DNA of 64,000 nt from Heterobilharzia americana (taxonomy: Eukaryota > Platyhelminthes > Trematoda > Strigeidida > Schistosomatidae), in assembly GCA_944470555.2 (NCBI GenBank), contig OX104127.1, positions 94,016,708 through 94,080,707 on the forward strand, given 5' to 3'. Shown here piece by piece: positions 11,702 to 24,000 of this stretch. The translations under genes and the position numbers were made by a program. Below the pieces are notes generated by a model. It had not been told where the DNA came from. It saw only the letters and a list, made by a program, of their open reading frames with translations, and made no database searches. How positions within the stretch are numbered: the first letter of the stretch is position 1; every line of letters starts with the position of its first letter.

Positions 11702-14700
11702 GTAAATAAGTTTTTTGGTATTTTTATCTATTTTTTACATGCTTATAAGTAATTCGATCGCTTCTCATCTTTCTGCATTTTTAAAAATAATATTAATTGT
11801 TTTCAAATGTTTAACTGAATGTTATGCCATACCCATTTTATTTTACTAAATATTTGTGTTTACTACTGAAACCGTATTAAGTAGCTAGTAGTACTTTGGT
11901 GGTTTTCATCGGCACACAAAACATCGAACTGCATTTTCACCACCATTTAAGATAATGATGATAAGTAACTTAAAGTATTGAACTCTGTTGCGTGTATCTA
12001 ACCGTTTCTACATGACATTGAAATCCTTTGACAGGAACAAATTAATGACCAATTTTAGTATCTAGCATCACAGAATGAAGATTGGGTGATTCAATTTCTT
12101 GGTTAATTCCAACCCTATAGATCATATCTTTTATGTCAAGGGATTGCTAGATAGGACTGGAAATTGAAGGTAGTATTGATAAGTGTAAAAATTAATTTAG
12201 TACTCGCTAGTTTATCTTGCAAATACCTCTCTTGTCCAATAATTTTTGTCGTATTTCATCTCCTGATATAAATCTTACTGGTTTTACTTTCTAAACAATG
12301 AATTTTTAAAGAATCTGTCACACTATTTATGTGATTGTTTCATAACAGAAATTCAGGAATGTTGTAACACAACTAGCCTACCTCTCCAAGTCATGTTAAC
12401 CCGTTCATTAACTAAACTGAAGTCGGTTTTTTTTCTCAAAGTCTGTTGTTTGCATAACTGACATTCTGTCCTGCTTCCGTTATTTCAATTTATTTACAGA
12501 TAAACGGTGTTGACATTAGAAATGCTCGCCATGATGAAGCTATTTCATTGTTAACTAGTTCTCAATCAGTAAACTTAGAGTTGCTTCGCTATAATGTCGA
12601 TGATAGTGGTAATTTCAATAGTCCTGTAAAAACATGTAAGATTTTTCCCAATGTTTTTCTTATTTTGCTATCTTTTAGAGGTGATAAGTAATATTTTTAA
12701 TCTTAGGTAAACCAATCATTGGTTTTAATATTTTTTAGTGTATATTCAGTATTGCAGTAGTAATGGAGTTTTGTGGTTCAGAATAGTGAGAATTTTCATT
12801 TGATACTTTTTCTAATTTTTTCCCCTTTAAATTGGACATGCTCTGTCTACAACTAGCATTTATCTATGTCGATAAATATTGTTTATTTTGAGAACAAAAG
12901 ATCATTGCAGAACTCGGTATAGCTTGATGAAAGTTGATAATAATCCTATCTATGTAGTATAGGAGTTTTTAGAGTATAAAGAAGTAGTTCAGGTTACAAG
13001 AGAAATTCCATTTTTATCTTTAGTTGTATAATCCTAGTTACATACGTCCGTTCATTCAACTGGATTATTTGTATCCTAGAAGCTTGTATACAATACTGGA
13101 ACTAGAGTCAATCAACAGATAATTATGACCTGAAATTTGAGTGAATCATTTTGCAACTCTCTTTATTAGGAGTAAAGAATGCTAATTCATCAAAATTTAA
13201 GAGTAGAATTTCGCAACTGTGTTGGATTCTGATTCGATAAATTCATACGATGTAACAAACTCTGAAACAATACTATTTATTGATTGACGTTTCGAGCACA
13301 AGCTTGTATTATTATAAGCAGTAATTAGTTCTGTATATATCAACCAGTGAATAATACCGTTTTATTGTGTGCTATATCAAAGAATTTCAGAACTCACTTT
13401 TAATATTCTGCTCTTTTAAATTTATTTCGAAAGCAACAAATGGTTACATTACATCACCAGCTGTTGTGGTCAAGAGATCGGATGATTTTCAAAATGCTAC
13501 CGAATCAATAGACCTGAATACGGATGGTTGTATCTTTGGGAAGTCTGATTCTCGAGTGTATCTTTATAGCGAAAAAGGTATACCTGTAGAACGAATTACG
13601 ATTCGTACTGGTGGTGGACCTTTAGGTTTAGCGATATGTAGCGGATCAGATACTACGCATCTTCCATTTGGGAGTAACGAGCCAGGTATTTTCATATCTA
13701 AGGTAATAATTTGGACATGAAAATCGCATTCATTTTTATATTTAATGCACATGCTTTTCATGAGGATGTTTTTTTTCAATCAGAAACACCAGTTATTGCA
13801 TTTTAACTCAATAGCAGTGTTCTCGTCACGAGACCTGACGGTCCTACGTGTCTGTCCCTTCCAGAATCATGAGTGTCAACTGCTTAGGAATCTCTAACTA
13901 AGAACAGTTGTTCACTACTCGTGTATTTCCATTCCACTTCTCATGTTAACAGTTGCTCAAAACTCAGCAGCTACCTAGTAAAAGTAAACTGATTTGGTGT
14001 TCCTCAGAATTAGCAGCCCATGTCGCGGTAATGTAAAAGTGGGTAACTCCTAGGCATTTTACAATTTAGTAAACTACAAATGTCCTGATGGATATGAGCA
14101 TACGAAGTCACAGCTCTCATCCTTTCTTTACATTTTGACATTGGTGATATCTAAAAATAGTTCAATGAGCGACTGGTCATACAAGAACTTTCGTAGGAAC
14201 ATCAGGATGACTACCTTCGTAAATTGCTCATAAAATGAGTAGGTGACAACTAATTTGTATCACTCAACACTTAGCATTATCATTGGTTCATTCTATAACA
14301 AGTTTTCGTCTACTACTGTAGAATAAAACTCGTTAGAACCGATGAGATTACTTATTCCAAGATGTAAATGAGTGCCTATAAAACAATAAAATCTCACATT
14401 CGGCACAGTTTATACAAGTGATCTGTGCATTCTACATTCTAGACCAAATCTCTTTAGGTCTCTAGTATTTTACCTGTCCTCTGTATTTCCTTCATATGTT
14501 TCTCGTTTCTTTGTGTAGATTCCTAGCGATTGGATTTCACTCTCGATTACTTTTCTCATCTATCTGAGTACTGTTTATATGCGTTCTTGTAAGTAGAACG
14601 CATCACTACATATGGCAGTCGTTCCGACGAACAGATACACAGAAGTATGCAATCTTAATTAATAGTCTAAAATCTACGGTTGCACCTCCAGAAACGGTCT

Positions 14701-17194
14701 CTAATAACTTCAGGTATCTTGCTATTTCCCAAATGGTAGTTAATCGAAGTCCAGAACGTCGGTTAGTATGATGATGAGCGAAACCAATCTTGTACTTGTT
14801 AAAATATGGTTAACTACGTCGTTTTTTCATTTCTTCGGTTAGAATCAAAATGATTCAGAAGCAGTTTAACACTATAAACATAGTGATGCCGCTACCACTA
14901 ACATGTTTCATTAGCAAGAAGCTGAATTCCGCTGAGGGTTCCAAGTTTAGCATTTTTTTTCACCACCATTCAACCCATACATAATTTCTACCTACCTTGA
15001 CTATCCTATTCGTCGGTTAGTAGCTAGCAACCTGAAGTCTTGAATGGATATTAACTTGCCATATGGATATTGTTGGCTCAGATCTTTTACAAATCTCTAT
15101 CTGTTTACTCCAATTACGATGACGGGGAAGAAAAAACCGTCTTTGGAAAAGAAGTTTACGATAAGAAGGACTGAGCAGGGCTCGTGATATCGCATACACT
15201 TGTGACAGTATTGCATCTCAAATAATCATCGTCCACACGATTCGTGTAGTATTTCCTCTTAGTTTTGCCGCAGAAACTTATTATTCTTCTTCTTGGATAG
15301 TGTGTTAAATATTACGCGACTCCTTTCTTGCTGAATTCCCTCTTATGAAATTATATTAATTTTTATAGATTTCTGCGGATGGTGCTGCTGCCAATACTGG
15401 CTTGCGCATTGGAGACAGGATTCTTAGGGTTAACGGAGTGGACTTGAGGCATGCTACACATGACGAAGCTGTGCAAGAATTGATAAAACCTGTTAAGGAG
15501 CTTCAATTGGAGGTACGCAGAGACCCCCCTCCTCCCGGCCTAAGGGTACGTTAAGAGTTTCCTGGTTATCAACTTATGTATTTGAATATAATTTCACTGA
15601 TGTATTTTTGTCTTTAGTGTATCACTGTGACCAAACGACCTGGAGAGCGATATGGGTTGCGTGTTACAGGTGGACTTAGCACTGGTGATTGCAGTCCAGT
15701 AGCTTCGTTAGGATCATGCATGTCATCGCTGGCTAATGATGATGGAATATTTGTAACATGGGTTTCACCCGATGGTGTAATTGCTCGAGATGGTCGACTG
15801 AAACCAGGTGATAGGCTACTTGAAATCAATGGACATTGGTTAATGGGAGTCACCCTTGATGAAGTATTGCATGTAAGTGTTACATATATTTTGTTCAAAC
15901 GTTACTCAATAAAAAATAAGTATTCAACAAACAAATCAACATTAAACTGTACACTCTCAGTGCTCAAATTTTACTCTCCCTATACAAAAACTTGGATGAA
16001 ATTTAGGATGGTTCCACAAAAGTAGCTACCCAGTTGTTGATTTGTGATCGGTTCGTTACATTTACTGCGCGCCAAGTCTGGACTTCGTTTCTACGCATAA
16101 CGATAAACACAATTTCACTACGTACAGACCTAGTACACATACCTATTTAATTGCATTTCCCGTATTATGTGCCTAATTGTCCCAGATTTCTAGTATTTGA
16201 AATAAAACAATTAGTCAAAGGAATATAAACCTGAGATTTAATATTGTGATGAGAAAATCAAAGCAAGATGTCTTCGAAATTGAGAAATGTTGTCGAATGA
16301 ACTAATGTATTTAGCTTATTCAGGATATCCCACTTGCTGGGAATCTTATATGCACAGCTTCACTATGTCTGAACAAACTCTCAATAGGTTCTTTTGAGTA
16401 CCATTCGTCTCTGTAGATGAGTAGCTGCTTCGTTATTCATTGAATCACTATTAAGGTAATCGATCAGGTACCACAGTCCATGTCGTCTTAGAGGTCACCG
16501 ACCAATATGGTCATCGTCTACTATACAGCTAATCATGGGTTTGAAAAGGCTTGTCTATCTCGCGAATTGACTCAACTACTCTTGAAGCGAAAGTTAAATA
16601 TTCATAACTTTTACATGTCAGTGTTTGCTATCTCACACAAAAACATATTTTATTCCCAATAGCTGTTTAGAGAAGCACAATCAACACTGACATGCGTCGT
16701 GTGCCAAGGGCCTGCCGACTTTGCCGCACAAATTGGTAAGACAAGTCACTCAAGGAATGCAGAAATACAGTTTGCTTCCGCTATGCCATTTTCTATTATA
16801 CGTTCTGCTATATCATCAATTCCTGATGCGTCTGTTGATGACAGCCCTGCAACCAACTCACAAATGGATATAACTAACAGCGTCCACAGAATAAACCTGG
16901 TAAGTTCTATACTATAAGCATTCTACCGCCTGCTTTGAATATAATGCAGGAGTGAAACATCCCATCATATTCCGTAAGAACATTTTATCTTAATTTTAGA
17001 ACTTTCACATTAAGGAAATGGTTACAAAGTCTCCCAGTATCTTGCATCCGTACAGTCAAATAAAAAGCTTAACGTCTCAACCAGTACTCAATGAACAGCC
17101 GACCGACCAGGAATCGATATTTGTTGCCTCCCCAATACGGCTGCTCGCCATGACTCAGACGAGCTTAAACAAACAACTTAAAAAGTTTAGATAG
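11621..17194 (+). CDS. scrib: Scribble homologue, C-terminal PDZ region (7 exons)
   Basis: Seven exons join in phase to 449 residues: 11,621-11,701; 12,500-12,635; 13,434-13,702; 15,369-15,545; 15,618-15,872; 16,663-16,899; 17,000-17,194. They encode the second half of one PDZ domain, then two complete PDZ domains in tandem, then a short tail. Order and wording match PDZ2-PDZ4 of the LAP protein Scribble: [14 protein letters not shown] and [14 protein letters not shown] (PDZ2), [13 protein letters not shown] and [17 protein letters not shown] (PDZ3), [10 protein letters not shown] linker, and RYGLRV with [18 protein letters not shown] ending TCVVCQG (PDZ4). Known role of the family: a membrane-associated scaffold that sets basolateral polarity with Dlg and Lgl. 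The leucine-rich repeats, PDZ1 and the start of PDZ2 are not in view and presumably lie upstream. The tail is much shorter than in vertebrate Scribble. Intact reading frame; no disabling change seen. Confidence 0.92.
12500..12635 (+). CDS. scrib: scrib exon: PDZ2 C-terminal half
   Basis: Acceptor TTTACAG, donor GTAAGA, ends in phase 1. Encodes [18 protein letters not shown], which completes PDZ2, followed by a linker. Confidence 0.9.
12636..13433 (+). other. scrib intron, nothing recognised
   Basis: An 798-base AT-rich intron without any additional coding or repeat signal that I can support. Confidence 0.6.
13434..13702 (+). CDS. scrib: scrib exon: linker and first half of PDZ3
   Basis: Starts with the two bases that complete the phase-1 codon of the previous exon and ends in phase 0 at a GTAATA donor. 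After about 55 linker residues it encodes the peptide-binding loop GGPLGLAI and the strand EPGIFISK. The acceptor AAAG is weak, but the frame fits and the earlier CAG at 13,388-13,390 would give a stop. Confidence 0.88.
13703..15368 (+). other. scrib intron, nothing recognised
   Basis: A 1.67-kb intron splitting PDZ3 between FISK and ISADG. It contains only short frames without splice or protein support. Confidence 0.6.
15369..15545 (+). CDS. scrib: scrib exon: second half of PDZ3
   Basis: 59 codons, phase 0-0, acceptor TTATAG, donor GTACGT. Encodes [19 protein letters not shown] and the [10 protein letters not shown] linker that in Scribble proteins joins PDZ3 to PDZ4. Confidence 0.92.
15618..15872 (+). 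CDS. scrib: scrib exon: PDZ4
   Basis: 85 codons, phase 0-0, acceptor TCTTTAG, donor GTAAGT, separated from the previous exon by a 72-base intron. Encodes the loop RYGLRVTGG, a longer insert with [21 protein letters not shown], and [19 protein letters not shown]. Confidence 0.92.
15873..16662 (+). other. scrib intron, nothing recognised
   Basis: A 790-base intron with no feature that I can support. Confidence 0.6.
16663..16899 (+). CDS. scrib: scrib exon: end of PDZ4 and tail
   Basis: 79 codons, phase 0-0, acceptor CCAATAG, donor GTAAGT. Encodes [16 protein letters not shown], which closes PDZ4, then a serine-rich tail of low complexity. Confidence 0.88.
17000..17194 (+). CDS. scrib: scrib last exon with stop codon
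   Basis: Acceptor ATTTTAG, phase 0. Encodes 64 residues ending LNKQLKKFR and the stop TAG at 17,192-17,194. No PDZ-ligand or other C-terminal motif was recognised. Confidence 0.8.
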   Translation, partial: NFHIKEMVTKSPSILHPYSQIKSLTSQPVLNEQPTDQESIFVASPIRLLAMTQTSLNKQLKKFR

Positions 17195-17534
17195 TTTTCT
17201 GTATAGTTCGAAGCCCCGTTTTATTATTTAATTTGACAATTTCACTAAAACCAGATGTGGCCATGTTTTTTTTATTTCAGGGTTCCGCTGTTGGTGACTA
17301 GCAGAAAATATTTGAATAGAGAAATAGAATTACACAACCCATGGTCCTCTTACTTCAACAGAATAGTCAGTGTTTTGAATGACTTTTCCTAAAACTGAAA
17401 ACTTTGTTTTCTGTAAAGTGTTGTACAGCACCTTATGACCTTTTTGTTACCCATTTACATAATTTAGTTATGTACGGACAGTTATTCATTCCCAAACATT
17501 CAGTAGCGCACACACTGGTGCGCCCATGTAATTT

Positions 17535-17540
17535 TTTATT
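17535..17540 (-). terminator. Candidate WAC poly(A) signal
   Basis: TTTATT on the plus strand, i.e. AATAAA for the minus-strand WAC transcript, about 410 bases past its stop codon. Another lies at 17,221-17,226. AT-rich context makes chance matches likely. Confidence 0.3.
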
Positions 17541-17762
17541 TTTAAAAAGAATGTTTAAAGTTCATGAAAATGTACTTATTTTTACTTCACATATTTTGTA
17601 GAACTAAGCAATTGTGTGCAGGGAGAACAAAAAACATCAGTTAAACTCTGATTAGGTCTAGAAAGTGTACAACTGTACAGTCTTTTACAAAAAAGTGCTC
17701 ATCATCAATTTGACTGAAGGAAGTTGTAAGAAAATAGGATATCAATAGCCGGTTTGAGGGTT

Positions 17763-17768
17763 AATAAA
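17763..17768 (+). terminator. Candidate scrib poly(A) signal
   Basis: AATAAA 569 bases after the scrib stop codon; a second copy lies at 17,896-17,901. Position is plausible but unproven. Confidence 0.3.
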
Positions 17769-17947
17769 CATTGCAAGATCACGGAATTTAGGCAGGATAC
17801 AAAATGAACAATTATTCAATTATTAGGATTTGTAAACATAGTAAACAGGACATCCACCATTAGTATGAACATGTTGTGCGCAAAGAATAAGATCCAATAA
17901 ACCAAGATTATCACACGGAGAAAGTAAACAAAAGAAGTTTGAGGTGT

Positions 17948-18032
17948 TTATAATACATCATCCACGAAAGACAGATTGGGCAGATGTTTTCGTACTTCAA
18001 TTGCGTCCATTAACTCTTGTAGCGATGTTTGC
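17948..18032 (-). CDS. WAC: WAC last exon
   Basis: Begins with the single base that completes the lysine codon of the previous exon (acceptor TTCAG) and ends at TAA (17,948-17,950). Encodes [13 protein letters not shown] and the terminal NLSFVDDVL, parallel to the last residues of animal WAC. Confidence 0.85.
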
Positions 18033-21000
18033 CTGAACAAAGAGAAAACAATATGCAAGCTATTACTTTAACACTGGTGATGCGTCACAGCAATTTTTCT
18101 TAACTGAGATGGACAAATGTTGGCCTAGCACCTCAAGTAATATAAGTACACCAGATGACGTTTACCTGGAAAGTGTGGTGTAAAAAATTGAAGTTAACTG
18201 CTGAATATATAACATTATAAGTAGGTTAGGGTTTGTAAGCTGTACGGCTGATGGACACAAGTCTAAATATTTCGTCAGCGTTTAATCCGACTGAATACAT
18301 CAATCCAAATCAACATAGGACCAAGCATTACTGTGTAACGGTCCGAGCTGCCACAGCTCCTGAACCGAATACATATTAAAGATCGACTGCGCAATTCATT
18401 ATTTGACGTAAGTAACGGGAAAAACTCAGTAGACGCTTTATTTCACTTGGAAAACTGTTTATATGGATTGTTTAGTGTTTTATCCACGGTGTATAGTATC
18501 TAAAATACGGAAGACTGACCTTTACTACGAAACGTAGGATCTAATCAAGGTTGCCTACGAATTCCTGTCTGTAAAAACCCACTGTAATCTGCGAGAAGAA
18601 TTGGCCTAAGAGTAGTCAACTGTTGCTTTCTGATTTGCAAACATTACATGCTGTAGCTGAATGCCAACATGTAAGCAAAAGACAGTGTGATCAAAGAAAC
18701 TTTTATGTCTTTATATGGGCATGAGATCCTTGACGTTTTGTCTTTTAGTACCTGGTTCTACAGGTACCTGTACCTATAAATAATACTGTGATTACTCACT
18801 ACATCAACTCACACTCTGAATTGTATGGCATATGCCCAATTTAGTGCCAGAGAATCACACCATGATTAAAAAACACAAGCACTAACACTCGTTTCGGAAT
18901 CAAAGCAAAGTGGAGAATTGTACAGAAACGATACGTCCAAAGTAGTAAAGGATGATAATCAAAATAGTGACTGTGTGATGATCAACAGATTTATCACTCA
19001 CTTCTCTTTATGAATGGCAAGTTTAGCTTCACTTATTCGAACTAAGGCGCGCAGTTTTTTCGACTCAGCTGACAGTTCTCCATACAGAACACTTTGCAGT
19101 CGATCAAAATTTTTGGATTCAATTTGAGCCTGGAAGTAGACAATTTAAGTGATAATTAATAGCATCCAAAGAAATACAGATTGTGGCATAAATGCGAGGG
19201 ACGACTAAAAGTAATAGCTTGTAGCAATACTGATGGGGAAAGATAAGATTCTCACTCCATTCAAAACTCACTTCTTGTTCTAAACGTTGCAACGTTTCAT
19301 CCTGATAATTAGAAATAAGTCCAGGAGTGAAAAACGACTTCATTTCTGAACTATCCAGCACATCAGATATTTTCTCCAAGACAAGACAGTTTTCAGATGC
19401 CGGAGCTGGTGAGAATGTTGATTTAGTCGTAATATCAATTAATGTGTTAGTAGAATGACCTGAACGAATTGATGGGGAAGCAGAAGTAGGGCTAGGTGCG
19501 TTTGGAGTCTCTCTTCTGTCGTTAATTTCAGAGTTATCCTCATTTGTCTTAGCAGAATTGCTTACGTTGGAATAATTGCATGCTGAAGCAGGAGACCCTG
19601 AGTGATCTATTCCCGTATTGATTCTACTGAAGGGAAATGAATCTGAAACCAAACGATTGGTTACGCTCGTTCGTGACCTGTTTTTAAAAATAAAAAAATT
19701 GTTACTTGTACAATCAAATTTCTAAGAATAACCATAGTGCGTATTTTCAGAATACTAAACAATTGTGTAGCAATGCCTACATCTGATCACACGAAGGACA
19801 GTTGATTCAAAATCAAAAACACTACTTCCTGCTTGCGTGGATATTATCGAGTTAACAAAGAGATTGCTACGCGATATTACCAAAGAAACTTCTCGTTAAC
19901 TTTAACAGTTAGTCCATTTGGAGTGTAGCTTACGAGTAGACTGTTACGGCAACTGAGCTTACTTCAGTTGTCACAATAGATAAACTCTATATGTACACTG
20001 TTGCTGTAGAATATCCGCGGAGTAGGCTATGGGCTGTTCAGATGGAAAGGCTCGTCGAGTTGAATGGACAAGTTGGCCACTATTTTCAGTCCGACCTAAA
20101 AACCGGTGGTTTTGCTTTTTTCCCACAGAATTTTCCTTTTGGTTTGTTATTCGTCAGACTGTTTTTAATTTGGATTGCTCAGTGCTTCCTTGTTATCTGT
20201 TGCGTATTTTCATTTTTGCTATGAATCGTCTTCGTGTAACGAAACGACACAATCGGTTTCACTAGATGAGTGTTCCTAAACTGTTTGTAGTCTTCATCTT
20301 ACCACTGTCATCCGCTTATTACTCACCTGCTGTATTAGAGGTAGTCATCTAAATGTCAGCAGCTGAAATGGGGTTTGACCCGACCCCATAATCAGTAATT
20401 GGATGTCGAAAGTCTATGCGAATGAGCCAATGAAACAGAACCATTTTTTATCCATATTCTGAAACATTTTCTGTCAACACGACAACGAAACGTTTGCTTT
20501 TGGTCAACTTAACGAGTAACAGACAATTATGAAATAAACGTTTTAACCTGATTAGCATAGCAACAAATAAGTGGCATTTAACAAGCTGGATATTGCTCAG
20601 TTGTAAGAAATGCAGCTCAGATAGAGTTGCAACTCAAGTCATTTTTCCTGATCTGGCTATAAATTAAATGCCATATACAGGTAGGTTTTGATATAATTCC
20701 AGTGTTTGGTAAATCAAAACAAGATTTTTCTGAACGTTTCGCTTACAGTTGATTGCAATGAACTTTCATCTCGTGGCTTAAATTCACACATATGACCATC
20801 TTGGCAAGTGTACTAATAAATCTAAATTTCGCGTTACGGCAACCAAGAAATCCTATAAGTGCAAAACATTGATGTAATAAAAATCCACGTGTGAATTACA
20901 TAGTTGGTACTAATAGCATATCACTCGTTGACATGTCATCATATATGTATCCAAAGTAAAACAAGAGTTAGTTTATTCACTAAAAAGAACGAAACATACC

Positions 21001-24000
21001 CGGTTTGTGATGAAAAAGATGATCCATCCTGAATCGATGTTGATATGAAAGCCTTGCTCTCCTGACCCACTAGAAAAATATGAGAAAATAAGAGACTAAT
21101 ATACGAATAAAATAAATTCATCTAATTCAAAACATAACTTTCGTCAAATCCCGTATGGCAGACGGCGAAAAAACGCTGAACATAATTATGACAGTTGACC
21201 TAGTTAGACTACAGGTAATTTCTTAATTGACTTTAGAGACAGAAGACAACACCATCAAACCAACAAGTTTTTGTTACTGTTCCAAAAGGCAATACAACTC
21301 GCATAGTGATTAAGAAATCTGGACATAAAAAGACTATATGTCCGAAAAATTCCCCACAGGGAGTGCTAACTATCTTCAGGGACTACCCTGGACATTAAAG
21401 TAAAATAAGTAGCTACCACTATTTGAAATAACAGAAAAGCTAAGAAGCTAGAAATGATTTTCGCTGTTTACAATAAATTTGCGATATTTAATACAATGTG
21501 GGAAAAGAGATCCTTATTTTACAGCTTTAATTTCCAGCCAGTTACCTCCTATAAAGTTGTGATCAATAAGTGAGTTACCGCCGCGGTCGTTTGATACTTA
21601 GTATCTCAAAATGATAATGTGTATTCTCGACAGTTACTCTGGTACGTTTATTGAGTGCCGACCAGGCTTTCAACATTCAGCACTAGTCCGTAAACCTGAA
21701 AGCAGAAAACTTATATAGACTACCTGTTATCAAAAACAAACTATTTAGCAATGATGCATATCAGTTGAACAGACTAAATTGATAAATTACCAAACATTAC
21801 CGAATACACACAAAAGATGCCACATATCAAAGCAGCAAATCGAAAGTGAATGCCATAAAAAGAGAGTAAGGCAAATATGGCACAAATAAGTCGACAGAGT
21901 AAGGAGAAATATGAGAACACTGTTACTCAGCAAGACAATCAAAATAAAGCTATTCAGCAGATAAATCACCAAAACTGACATCGATTCTCTATCATATCAC
22001 GTGGAGTAATACACCACCCGTTAGTAACACTTAGCGCACATACACACAAGTCTAAACCGCTCACCATGTCTCAATCCAAAAGAAAATATACAGACAAATG
22101 CCCAAATAAAGCATGGACCGACCAAATCGTCTACTAGCCTCAAGAACCTCAGCCAACAATTAACCACAAGTGAGAACATGCCAAGCTATCCACAAAAACT
22201 ACCTCAGATACTTCTATCTAAACCTCTGGACCTGATATCTACGTTACTGATGTGGTAACAACATAACACAACCTTTGCTATGAATCCAACCATGGTCGAA
22301 CGCCTGAAACCCTAGCATATCTTCTAATTTCAGTCCCCATGCTTCACAGCCATATAGTAGAACAGATAGAACTGTAGCACAGTACACACGGCTCTGCATG
22401 GACAATCCGATATCACGCCCCTGAATAGCGTATGTTGGCAAAAACCAATTGTCTTTTGTATCCGTCGACCACTGAATCCTAAGCGCTGATCCGACTTCCC
22501 AAGTAAATAAAGTGGTCAACGCACACAACCATCCCGGCTCTATTACTAGACAACGCACCAGCGAAGACAAGTTCTAGAGTAACACTTTACATTTGGGTGG
22601 TAAGAAACGCATTCTGAAAATTCTCAAATTTCCATTTTAGGCGCCAAGAAAACTGTATTCACCTAACTGGACTATGCCATCTGCATTCTCTGGATCTACT
22701 AAGGATTCTCCTACTACAAGATCAATCCCCGTAAAACCTTCATAAACACTTCTGTGATAAGATCGAATGAGAGTGAAGACAGTGGATATCCTAGACGGCC
22801 ACCGCTCGACATAAATAACTCACCATAAGCTCTAACATGTTTGACGGTGTTCGAATACAGAGATTTCAACAGGGCGATGTACTTTCCTAAGCATCCCTTT
22901 CAGTGAAACACACTGTCATAAGACCTCTCTCGACCAACAGAATCAGATAACGACTTTAAATAGTGAAATGCAGTTGGCATCGGCCATCGGTAGGTGTGCT
23001 TATGTCCCAAAACCTAGCGGATAGTCAGTATCTGGTCAATGCACCCACGGCGACCCTTAAAATATGAACAGTTTTCTCGGGTTTGCTGCCCCGAAAGTCG
23101 TTTACACACCCGTGAATCATAAAAACCAGTATCCAAACAAACACCTCAAGAAAGAGGCACCACCAGCATCCGCCTGAAGGCGACAACCAGTCGTACCAAA
23201 CAAGCCGACTAGAAGCACATTACAATACCAAAAATCAAAACACACAGATGCAACAAACCGAATAGCAAACAAGAAAATCCCCCTTCAACTAAAATACAGC
23301 CGATGAGAACAAACAACAAATATATAAAAAACCGATTTCCAACTCAGTTAACGTGAACACGGCGAGAGCAAATCTCAACATTCAGGCTAGCGAAAACATT
23401 GAAGACGTCAGAAAGGGAATACATCTCCACGATTGTGACCGATTTTCATCCATCTTATCAAGTCCTCAAAAATTGGTTCCTATGGTCTCGAGAACCTCAG
23501 TCATGTAGTTTACACGACTCAAACCGACCTTCAGAGACTGGTACCACGTCTTCGTAAGCTCATCTTGAGTTCCCCCCTTGCAAACTAATCCAACTTCTTC
23601 TGGCATCGCACGTCGAGTTAGGTGGTGACCCGGCATGAACAACATATGTCAAAGCCACCTCAGTTGGTGAAGGTTCACAGCCTCATCGATTGAGTTTCCT
23701 ATTCTCCTTCGCCTAACCTCGACATTGCTCATATGATGATTACACCATACGCGAGCAACGTTATGAGGACACTTGTGGTCAAAATCTCGTGACTGTTTCA
23801 TAATATGACAGGTGGATGTGAAACGCGTGCCAAGCATAGACAGATTTCTGCTCGAGGTGTTCAGGAGAGCCTGGATTTTGTCAGCATCTCCGCCTAGCAG
23901 GACAGTGTCGTTTACGTACTCCAGGTGAACCAGATGCCCTCCAGGGAGTAGACTAATCCCTGTGAAGTGAGATGTACCCGAGGTTATGTTCATTAGCACA

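Larger units (their letters stand above)
17195..17947. other. Shared 3'-end region of convergent scrib and WAC
   Basis: The 753 bases between the two stop codons must hold both 3' UTRs. Candidate poly(A) signals lie on both strands and their positions imply overlapping transcripts. No other gene seen. Confidence 0.6.

Noticed and set aside
19991..20265. Two overlapping ~77-codon plus-strand frames
   Set aside because: No recognisable protein similarity or splice support; they are inside a WAC intron on the opposite strand.
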